From Acidobacteriota bacterium (GTDB lineage Bacteria > Acidobacteriota > Terriglobia > Terriglobales > Acidobacteriaceae), in contig QHZX01000196.1 in NCBI GenBank assembly GCA_003224835.1, positions 1-15,261 on the forward strand: DNA of 15,261 bases, written 5' to 3'. This document shows, in pieces, positions 7,586 through 13,754 of the stretch. Within the stretch, counting starts at the first letter, position 1; every line of letters begins with the position of its first letter. Below the pieces are notes generated by a model. It was not told where the DNA came from. It saw nothing but the letters and a program-made list of their open reading frames with translations, and did not search any database. The translations under genes were made by a program, and so were the position numbers.

Positions 7586-8689
7586 ATGGCCAATAAGTTT
7601 CGCGTTTTCGCAACCTGCGACATCGGACCTTCGCTGAATATTCTGCGTGAGCGTGGGTATCAGCTGGAAGTTTATCCCGATCCAAAAGCTCCGCCAAAAT
7701 CGTTGATACTGGAAAAAGTTCGGTCGGGAATGGACGGGCTGATTACGACTCTGCGGGACCAGATCGATGCCGAGGTTTTTGAAGCGGGAAAAGGCTCGCT
7801 CAAAGTTGTGGCTCAACTAGCGGTTGGCTTTGACAATATCAACCGTGACGATGCCAACAAGCACAAGGTCCCATTTACTCACACGGCTGACGTGCTGACC
7901 GAAGCCACTGCTGAGTTTGCCTTCTTCATGCTGGGGACGTTGGCCCGCAAAATGTGGCCGGCGGAGCACCTGACACGTGATAACCAGTGGGGGTTCTGGC
8001 ATCCGTATTTGCCATTTCTTGGTGACGAGGTAACCGGCAAGACTATCGCGATCATTGGAACTGGGCGGATCGGACTTGCCATGATCAAGAAATGTGCCGG
8101 GTTCGACATGAATATTCTTTGTTATGACCCGGCATATCAGAACCTTGAGTACATTACGGCTGTACAGGAGGTCATGGATCTTCGCCATGCCCGCGGTATG
8201 CAAAAAGAGAAGACCTCGATCAAATACGTTTCCTTCGCCGAATCACTGAAATTGGCGGATTTTGTCAGCGTGCATGTGCCGCTTCTGCGCGAGGGCGAAA
8301 GCGACACGCCGACTTTCCACCTATTCAACGAGCGCACCCTGCGCATGATGAAGCCTACCGCCTTCCTGGTGAATACATCGCGTGGACCGGTTGTGGATGA
8401 ATCCGCGCTGGCGCGCGCGCTGAAAGAGAACGGGATTGCCGGCGCCGCGCTCGATGTTTATGAAAAAGAGCCGTTGCCTGCGGATTCCCCGCTGCGCGAT
8501 CCAGCGATTGCGGACCGCTGCCGGCTGATGCCGCATTTTGCCAGTGCGGCGAAAATCACGCGGCTATCGCCCGATCCAAACAAAGGGATGGCGGGACGAT
8601 GCGTGCAGGGCTTGATTGACGTCTTGGAAAAGAATTACGGCGGCGACGTGAAAAAGATGCCGTACGTGGTGAATAAGGAAGCGTTCTAG
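7586..8689 (+). CDS. D-isomer-specific 2-hydroxyacid dehydrogenase, NAD-binding
   Basis: This is a 367-residue oxidoreductase converting 2-oxo acids to D-2-hydroxy acids. Residues ~5-100 and the C-terminal ~320-350 form the substrate lobe. The Rossmann lobe has GTGRIG at 158-163 and D181 (CYDP), which favours NAD over NADP. The catalytic triad is visible: R266 in NTSRGPVVDE, E295 in DVYEKEP and H317 in PHFAS. It is longer than typical 310-335-residue members because of extra sequence at ~186-213 (between CYDP and KYVSF) and near REGESDTPTFH at 235-245. The nearest Shine-Dalgarno-like AAGGA (7568-7572) is 13 nt from the ATG, longer than usual. A glyoxylate/hydroxypyruvate reductase-like role is possible. 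No phosphoglycerate dehydrogenase ACT domain is present. Confidence 0.9.
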   Translation: MANKFRVFATCDIGPSLNILRERGYQLEVYPDPKAPPKSLILEKVRSGMDGLITTLRDQIDAEVFEAGKGSLKVVAQLAVGFDNINRDDANKHKVPFTHTADVLTEATAEFAFFMLGTLARKMWPAEHLTRDNQWGFWHPYLPFLGDEVTGKTIAIIGTGRIGLAMIKKCAGFDMNILCYDPAYQNLEYITAVQEVMDLRHARGMQKEKTSIKYVSFAESLKLADFVSVHVPLLREGESDTPTFHLFNERTLRMMKPTAFLVNTSRGPVVDESALARALKENGIAGAALDVYEKEPLPADSPLRDPAIADRCRLMPHFASAAKITRLSPDPNKGMAGRCVQGLIDVLEKNYGGDVKKMPYVVNKEAF

Positions 8690-8707
8690 TCCAAGGAAAA
8701 AGCGCAC

Positions 8708-8770
8708 AAAAAGCTTTTAACCGCAGAGAACGCGGAGGATTCAGAGATCGCGGAGCGAGCAGTAGCTGTC
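8708..8770 (+). repeat. Interspersed repeat, copy A, with conserved tail
   Basis: The core at 8708-8738 starts AAAAAGCTTTTAACCGCAG. A tail at 8753-8770, GAGCGAGCAGTAGCTGTC, recurs exactly beside copy C. The core matches copy C at 26 of 30 positions and the reversed copy B at 27 of 31 by eye. It lies in the gene-free 331-nt gap 8690-9020 between two convergent genes. Confidence 0.85.
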
Positions 8771-8807
8771 AAGAGCAAAGAGTACGAGAGTCCGCCAGCT
8801 ACTCTTT
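8761..8807 (+). other. Two overlapping, mutually exclusive hairpins
   Basis: AGTAGCTG (8761-8768) pairs with CAGCTACT (8796-8803), while AAAGAGTA (8777-8784) pairs with TACTCTTT (8800-8807). The right arms share 8800-8803, so only one stem can form at a time. No T-run follows, so this is not a standard terminator. Function unknown. Confidence 0.45.
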
Positions 8808-8876
8808 ACGGGGATCTGTAAGCAGGATGATTTTTACAGTAATCTGATGGAAAAGCTGGGCTTTTAATTTGAATTT

Positions 8877-8927
8877 CTCGGCGTCCTCTGCGTCTGCCTC
8901 AGCGAACTCTGCGGTTAAAATCTTTTT
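8877..8927 (-). repeat. Interspersed repeat, copy B (inverted)
   Basis: On the minus strand the core 8927-8897 reads AAAAAGATTTTAACCGCAG and onward. It continues to 8877 with a further CGCAGAGGACGCC-type unit, so this copy carries two tandem CGCAGAGG-like modules. It is inverted relative to copy A, so RNA across the gap could form a stem of about 31 bp with four mismatches around a loop of roughly 158 nt. Confidence 0.8.
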
Positions 8928-8942
8928 CTATTCCGCTAAAAC

Positions 8943-9004
8943 AAAAGCTTCTAACCGCCGAGAACGCTGAAGTTCAGTCGGGGAGAGAGCGAGCAGTAGC
9001 TGTC
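8943..9004 (+). repeat. Interspersed repeat, copy C, with conserved tail
   Basis: The core at 8943-8972 starts AAAAGCTTCTAACCGCCGAG. The tail at 8987-9004 is identical to the 18-nt tail of copy A. The similarity continues weakly (TCCGC-AGCT-TAC) to the glycosyltransferase stop codon at 9021-9023, so the repeat abuts that gene's 3' end. Confidence 0.8.
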
Positions 9005-9020
9005 GAGAAATCCGCTAGCT

Positions 9021-9998
9021 TTACTCCGGCACGCTTTGCTCTTCGCTGTGGGAGCGAAGGACGCGATCGACCGAATAAGGCGCGCGGCGGGTAGGCTCGT
9101 GATAATGGCGCACCTGCAACTCGCCCAGTAATCCAATTGCCAACAAATTCAATCCAGCGAGCAGAAGCACGGCAGCAAAGATCATCATCGGGCCGTGTTC
9201 CATCATCACATGCGATTGATAGACGAACTTCTCCACAAAAAGCCACGTGGTGATGCCGATTCCGCCGAACACACCCATCATCCCGACAGTGCCAAAAAAG
9301 TGAAGCGGCCGACCAAGATATTTCAGCAGAAATCGGATCGTAATGAGATCAAAAAATACCCGGAAGGTCCGTGAGATTCCGTAGTGAGAAGCACCACGCT
9401 CGCGATTCACGTTACGGATCGGCACTTCGCAGATCGACGCGCCATGCCATGAAGCTAGCGCTGGGATGAAACGGTGCAACTCGCCGTAGAGCGGGACTTG
9501 CTCAAGAATATCGCGACGATAAGCTTTGAAGGTCGTTCCGAAATCGTGGATGTCAACCCCGCTCAGCTTCGCCATTAACCAATTCGCGCAACGCGATGGA
9601 ATGCGCCGTAGCCAGAGATTATCAATCCGAACCCTGCGCCACCCGCTTACGATGTCATAGCCTTCGGAAATTTTTTCTAAGAAAAGTGGAATGTCAGAAG
9701 GGTCGTGCTGCAGGTCGCCATCCATGGCAATGATGTACTCGCCGCGCGCATTGTCGAAACCGGCAGCCAGCGCGGAGGTTTGACCGAAATTCCGGCGGAG
9801 GCGGACAACGGTGATCCTGCTATCCACGCCGGCGATCTGGCCCAGCATGTGAAAGGTTTCGTCCGACGAGCCATCGTCGACAAACACGATTTCAAAACTG
9901 TCGCCGCTGGTCTCCATGACAGCCTTCAAACGGTCGTAGAGATCAGTGACATTCTCCTGCTCATTATGCAGGGGTATAACAATCGAATATTTTGGCAT
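9021..9998 (-). CDS. GT2 glycosyltransferase, polyprenyl-phosphate sugar transferase type
   Basis: This is a 325-residue membrane-anchored family 2 glycosyltransferase. Residues 1-~230 form the cytoplasmic GT-A domain: SIVIPLHNEQENV at 5-17, DDGSSDET at 41-48 (nucleotide-sugar binding), RNFGQTSALAAGF at 69-81 and the metal-binding MDGDLQHDP at 92-100. Two hydrophobic helices follow at ~233-256 and ~271-293, as in ArnC/GtrB/DPM1-like enzymes that move a sugar from a nucleotide to undecaprenyl or dolichyl phosphate at the membrane. Sugar and acceptor are unknown, and no glycan cluster surrounds it. The start at 9998 has no Shine-Dalgarno, but a perfect TATAAT lies 9 nt upstream, so the mRNA may be leaderless. 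The TAA stop adjoins repeat copy C. Confidence 0.92.
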   Translation of the reverse strand: MPKYSIVIPLHNEQENVTDLYDRLKAVMETSGDSFEIVFVDDGSSDETFHMLGQIAGVDSRITVVRLRRNFGQTSALAAGFDNARGEYIIAMDGDLQHDPSDIPLFLEKISEGYDIVSGWRRVRIDNLWLRRIPSRCANWLMAKLSGVDIHDFGTTFKAYRRDILEQVPLYGELHRFIPALASWHGASICEVPIRNVNRERGASHYGISRTFRVFFDLITIRFLLKYLGRPLHFFGTVGMMGVFGGIGITTWLFVEKFVYQSHVMMEHGPMMIFAAVLLLAGLNLLAIGLLGELQVRHYHEPTRRAPYSVDRVLRSHSEEQSVPE

Positions 9999-10007
9999 GA
10001 AAGGTCA

Positions 10008-10013
10008 ATTATA
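10008..10013 (-). promoter_or_regulatory. -10 box of the glycosyltransferase promoter
   Basis: A perfect TATAAT reads on the minus strand from 10013 to 10008. Transcription would begin about 7 nt later, at 10001-9999, only 1-3 nt ahead of the ATG at 9998. No good -35 (best ATCAAC-like) and no extended -10 TG were found, so an activator may be needed, or the box may be fortuitous. Confidence 0.45.
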
Positions 10014-10090
10014 CGATTTTCAGCGGCGAGTTGATGAGACGAAAGTTCATCCGGGCCGTAACAAAACGGCTTCACAAAACGAATTCTAGA

Positions 10091-10119
10091 CAGAAAAGGG
10101 ACGCGCAGACACGCCCTTT
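10091..10119 (-). terminator. Possible rho-independent terminator of the Tricorn-like gene
   Basis: On the minus strand AAAGGGCG (10119-10112) can pair with a CG-T-CCCTTT segment ending at 10095, with one bulge, followed by a short T-rich tail (TTTT within CCCTTTTCTG). It is placed after the protease stop at 10172 and before the glycosyltransferase promoter. The T-run is short, so it may be weak. Confidence 0.4.
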
Positions 10120-10171
10120 CCTTGGAGCTAGTTTCAGCGACCGGGAGATCCGACCCACATTCTGTCAATAC

Positions 10172-12964
10172 CTACGACGGACCTGCCGGATACGGCGGCA
10201 GTGCCGGAGGCCGTGGCGGAAGCTGTTTAGGATTCGCCTGAATCCCCTTCATTACTTCTTCGATGGCACGATCCAGCTGCGGATCCTTACCGCTTACAAC
10301 CTGCTCAGGCCGATTGGTGACCACGATGTCCGGCTGCACGCCACGGTTCTCAACGATCCATTGGCTGGTAAGGTCATAACGCGCGAACTCAGGCCGGGTA
10401 ATGTAGCCTCCGTCCATCAGGGGAAACTCTCCACGAATTCCGCGCACGCCGCCCCAAGTGCGCTCGCCGATAAGAGGCCCCAGTTTGTAATACTTAAACA
10501 TGTAGCTGAAGAGATCGCCGTCAGATGCCGCGTAGTGGTTAGTTAAGCAAACCATCGGTCCATTAAAAACATTCGACGGGACGGTGCCGCTCTGCCAGTT
10601 TCTAGCCGAACCCATGCCAGCTAAAATACGCCGCAGCCGCTCGAAGATCAGTTCATCGACGAAGCCGCCGCCGTTGTAGCGGATATCGATGATCAAACCT
10701 TGTTTCCGAAGTTGGGGGAAATACTGCTTAACGAACTCGTTCAGCCCCGGCGAGCCCATGTCCGGTAAATAAACATAACCCACCTTGCCACCTGTGGCAT
10801 CATCCACCTTCTTACGATTAGTGTTGATCATGTTCAACTCGCGCAAATTGTATTCGTCGTTGATTGGCTTAACGACGACGTTGCGCGAACTGTCTTCTGA
10901 AGGTTTGGAATTTACCGTGAGGGTCACGGTTTCATTTCCCGTGTTGACGAACGCTTGGTACGGATCTTGCGGGGCACGCAATTGCTGTCCGTTCACTGCG
11001 AGAAGATAGTCGCCTTCTTTTACGTTGATGCCCGGCTCAGTGAGCGGCGAACGCAGTTCAGCATTCCAGTTTTCTCCCGGATAAATTTTCTTGATGCGAT
11101 ATCTTCCGCTGGACTCGTCGAGTTCGTAATCAACTCCCAACAGACCAACGTTTACCGGATGGAGATCTGGATAGTCCCCGCCGCCAACATAAGTATGGGA
11201 GTTCGAAAGCTCACCAATCATCTCACCCAAGATATAAGTCAGCGAGTAACGATCCGAAACGGCAGGCAGGAGCTGGGCATATTTGTCGTGCATTTTTTGC
11301 CAATCAACCCCGTTCATCTCCGCTTCGTAGAAGTAATCGCGTTCCTGGCGCCAGACCTCATTGAAAACATTTTTCCATTCTTGCGGAGGATCGATTTCAG
11401 CTCGCATGCCATTCAGGCTCAGCACGCCGTCTCCGACTTTCTTTGCCTCTCCAGCAGGCTTCGCATCAATGATTCCGTAGGTATGAGCGGCGCGCGGATT
11501 GCCGCCTTCGCCTTCATAAAGCAGCTTGGAGCCGTCGAAGGAAAGCGCGAAGCGCTCGACACCTTCAATCAATGTTTTTTCTTTGCGGTCTTTCAGATCG
11601 TAAGCGTGTACGGCTGTGCTTTCGCCCGGTAGTGGCCCATCCAGCCCCTGCGCGGCCACGGTAGAGTAATAAAGGAAGCCCTTGCCGGCAGCAAACGTCC
11701 GGATCACGGCAGGATCCGTAGGTAGCGCAACCACGCGACTCTGAATTCCATCCAGATCGATTTTTACTTCGACTGGTTTCTCCTTCTTGTCTTTGTCTTT
11801 GTCCTTGTCTTTGCCTTTGTCCTTATCGTCCTCGCTCGCGTTCTTATCATTCTTCGATGCCTTCTTGCCCTTTGGATCGGTCGCGACGTCCTGATCCATA
11901 ATCATCGGAGAAGGTTCTTTGCTCTTGATTTCGGTCTCGTCACTTTGCACCCCAAGCGGCGACTGCTCGTCTTTTTTCAGCGTAACGATATACACCCGGG
12001 TAGTTTTCGGATTGGCAAATTCGAAATCGACATTGCCCAGCACTTCGTTGAAGTCCCGATCGGAAAGAAAGTAGAGATACTTCCCTTCCGGATCGAACAC
12101 GGCATCGTAGCTATTGTTTAGGGAGGATGTGACTGCGGTCGATTTCTGGTCCGGTAACGAGTAGAGGTAAACCACCGCATAGTTGTTTTCACTTTGCTTA
12201 TCGTAGGCCAGCCATTTGCTGTCGGGCGACCAGTTGTAATTGGTGATCTCGGCGTAATCATCGTGATCGACCTTTACCGGTTTCTTTTCCGTGATGTCGA
12301 TCCACCACAGATTGATATCTTTGTCGCCCCAGGCAATTTTCTTGCTGTCGGGAGACCACACCGGAGCGAATTTGAATCCCTTGTAGCCACTGGTGATCTG
12401 CTGTTCTTTACCCAATCCGTCCTGGGGCGAAATGTAGATTTCGTCCTCGCCGGTTCGGTCTGAAACGTAGGCGATCCAGCGGCCATCCGGAGACCATGAA
12501 ACCTTTTGCTCGCGAATTCCTGGCGTGCGAGTCACATTGCGAACGCTTCCCTCTTTTGCCGGCACGGTGAATACATCACCACGTGCGGAAAACACAGCAC
12601 GCTTTCCATCGGGAGCGATATCGAAATCGGTTGCCAGGCGACCCACATTGTCCCAATGCTTTAGTGCCGCGGGGCGATCGGCGGGCAATTCGATGGTCAC
12701 CTTTTTAGGCTGCTTCGATTGAAAGTCGTACGTGTAGAGATAACCCGCGTTCTCAAAAATAACCGCATCCGGGCCCAGGCTCGGCCACATAACATCCCAC
12801 TCGGCGTAATGCGTCAGTTGTTCAACCTGCTTTGAGCTCACGTCGTAGCTGTATAGGTTAAGGTGATGTTCGGGACCGCGGTCAGAAGTGAAATAAATAG
12901 TGTTGCCATGCCACATCGGAAAACTGTCGGTCCAATCGGTGTGCGGGATGTCTTCGCTGGTGTT
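10172..12964 (-). pseudogene. Tricorn-like S41 protease, C-terminal fragment after frameshift
   Basis: About 930 residues in one open frame continue the protein begun at 13520. First come PD40/WD-like beta-propeller blades (WSPDGRWIAYVSDRTGEDEI, FAPVWSPDSKKIAW, NWSPDSKWLAY). An Asp/Lys linker, a second propeller-like part, a PDZ-like domain (about 11070-10900: VKEGDYLLAVNGQQL) and the S41 protease core follow. Tricorn-type catalytic residues are visible: Ser-His in SNSHTYVGGG (codons 11195-11200), nucleophile Ser in AASDGD (10523-10525) and Glu in VENRGVQPD (10349-10351). Tricorn family enzymes trim peptides; signal-bearing homologues are extracytoplasmic. The frame extends upstream to an ATG at 13183, but the residues before ~12964 are not protease-like. 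Intact catalysis suggests recent damage or an assembly error. The fragment has no signal peptide of its own. Confidence 0.85.
11784..11829 (-). repeat. Hexanucleotide microsatellite encoding an Asp-Lys linker
   Basis: The plus strand shows imperfect CTTTGT/CCTTGT units in tandem. Read in the protease frame they give a DKDKGKDKDKDKDK-like tract within a longer charged linker (about 11766-11900). Such tracts gain and lose units by slippage in multiples of 3, so length variation between strains is likely. Confidence 0.75.
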
Positions 12965-13520
12965 TGTAAGCGAGCTTCGTACCGTCAGGGGAATAAGAGA
13001 GCAGGCCGCCTTGGTCCATTGGAAGCGGCTGCGGTAAACCGCCATCGATGCTGACCGTGAATGGACGCTTGGTCCAGCCATTCGATGCGTCGCGACGCGA
13101 CAGAAAAACGATGCGTTTGCTGTCAGGCGTCCAACTGATGACTTGGTTGTGAATTCCCATGCGGTCATTGAGTTGGTGCGCACTGCCCTGGTGAAAAGTG
13201 AGTTGCTTCGGTTGGCCGCCGTCGGATGGCATTACATAAACATTAAAATTGCCGTCGTACTGACCTGTAAAGGCGATCCACTTTCCGTCCGGCGAAAATT
13301 TCGGAAACAGCTCGCGGCCCTGCCCGGAAGTAATCCGTCGCGCCGCACCGCCAGAAGTTGTTGCCAGCCACAGATCGCCACCGTAGAAGAATGCGACCTT
13401 ATCTTTGTAAATATCAGGAAATCGCATCAGGCGGCCTTCCTGCGTTTCCTGAGCAGAAACCAGCACTGAACACGCGATTAAAGCAAGAAGGAAGAAAAGG
13501 GATTTCCTAAGGGCAATCAT
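12882..13520 (-). pseudogene. Tricorn-like S41 protease, N-terminal fragment before frameshift
   Basis: The start at 13520 is set by AGGAG 5 nt upstream and by the signal peptide that follows (MIALRKSLFFLLALIACSVL, then VSAQE, cleavage after ~A23). A longer reading from 13589 is not supported. After the signal come propeller blades: DIYKDKVAFFYGGDLWLA, FPKFSPDGKWIAFTGQYDG, SWTPDSKRIVFLSRRD and LLSYSPDGTKLAYK. Protease homology stops at about 12966, after ~185 residues. The frame then runs through about 27 unrelated residues to a stop at 12882, while the real sequence (NTSEDIPHTDW) continues in the next frame. One nucleotide must be skipped to rejoin. If translated as is, the product is an exported half-propeller without protease. 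Divergent from the amidase gene across a 234-nt gap. Confidence 0.85.
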
Positions 13521-13616
13521 GAGCACTCCTGTGTACGAATCAAGATTGGTATGGCTACCTGGGGTGTTCATCCGGCAAGCAGTGGGCAAACGTGGGATTG
13601 TAGCAGCTTTGCAAGG

Positions 13617-13631
13617 TCGAATGTCATTCGA
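13617..13631. promoter_or_regulatory. 15-bp perfect palindrome in divergent promoter region
   Basis: TCGAATG and CATTCGA flank a single T. It lies about midway between the protease start (13520) and the amidase start (13755) and looks like a binding site for a dimeric regulator. The regulator is unknown. Confidence 0.4.
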
Positions 13632-13646
13632 TTTCGCGGAACTCAG

Positions 13647-13685
13647 GTGTCTGTCGAAGAGATAACTGTCCAGTTAGTTAGACAC
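13647..13685. promoter_or_regulatory. Nested dyads upstream of the amidase promoter
   Basis: GTGTCT (13647-13652) and AGACAC (13680-13685) form an outer inverted repeat. Inside it, AACTG (13664-13668) and CAGTT (13671-13675) form an inner one with a 2-nt centre. The pair ends 31 nt before the TATAAT at 13717, close to where a -35 region would begin. Possible operator; short arms could be chance. Confidence 0.3.
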
Positions 13686-13716
13686 AGCATTTACAAAATT
13701 GTGAGCAGGTAAACAC

Positions 13717-13722
13717 TATAAT
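13717..13722 (+). promoter_or_regulatory. -10 box of the amidase promoter
   Basis: A perfect TATAAT lies 38 nt before the TTG start, leaving a leader of about 25-27 nt that contains the ribosome binding site. The nearest -35-like element (TTACAA at 13691-13696) is 20 nt away, longer than ideal. Confidence 0.5.
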
Positions 13723-13740
13723 TCCAGTTCGCTTTGCATC

Positions 13741-13748
13741 GAGGAGGT
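13741..13748 (+). promoter_or_regulatory. Strong Shine-Dalgarno that decides the amidase TTG start
   Basis: GAGGAGGT lies 6 nt before TTG at 13755, an almost complete anti-SD match at good spacing. No in-frame ATG gives a comparable start: the ones at ~13848 and ~13878 would remove the Tat motif. Confidence 0.75.
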
Positions 13749-13754
13749 GCGGGT

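Noticed and set aside
4554..8689. A dedicated operon or pathway made by thiolase, aminotransferase, split-barrel protein and hydroxyacid dehydrogenase
   Set aside because: Spacing and shared strand permit cotranscription, but the reactions do not form an obvious pathway and a repeat interrupts the series. No functional link can be supported.
8690..9020. CRISPR array
   Set aside because: The repeats are few, divergent, in mixed orientation and unevenly spaced, and no cas genes are present.
8690..9020. Small ORFs or tRNA/small RNA genes in the intergenic gap
   Set aside because: No cloverleaf-like sequence and no ORF with a start signal was seen; the gap is explained mainly by repeats.
10031..10546. 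Plus-strand open frame of 171 codons, Arg-rich, overlapping the protease 3' end
   Set aside because: Most of it is antisense to the S41 protease core. The Arg-rich composition is expected for the reverse of such sequence, and no motif was found.
10955..11632. Plus-strand open frame of 225 codons opposite the protease gene
   Set aside because: It lies entirely antisense to a frame with clear domain homology, has no recognisable domain or ribosome binding site, and its composition is that of a shadow frame.
12955..12975. Programmed +1 frameshift in the protease gene
   Set aside because: No slippery heptamer, in-frame stop pause or stimulatory structure is evident at the junction, and a conserved segment appears to be missing, which favours a deletion.
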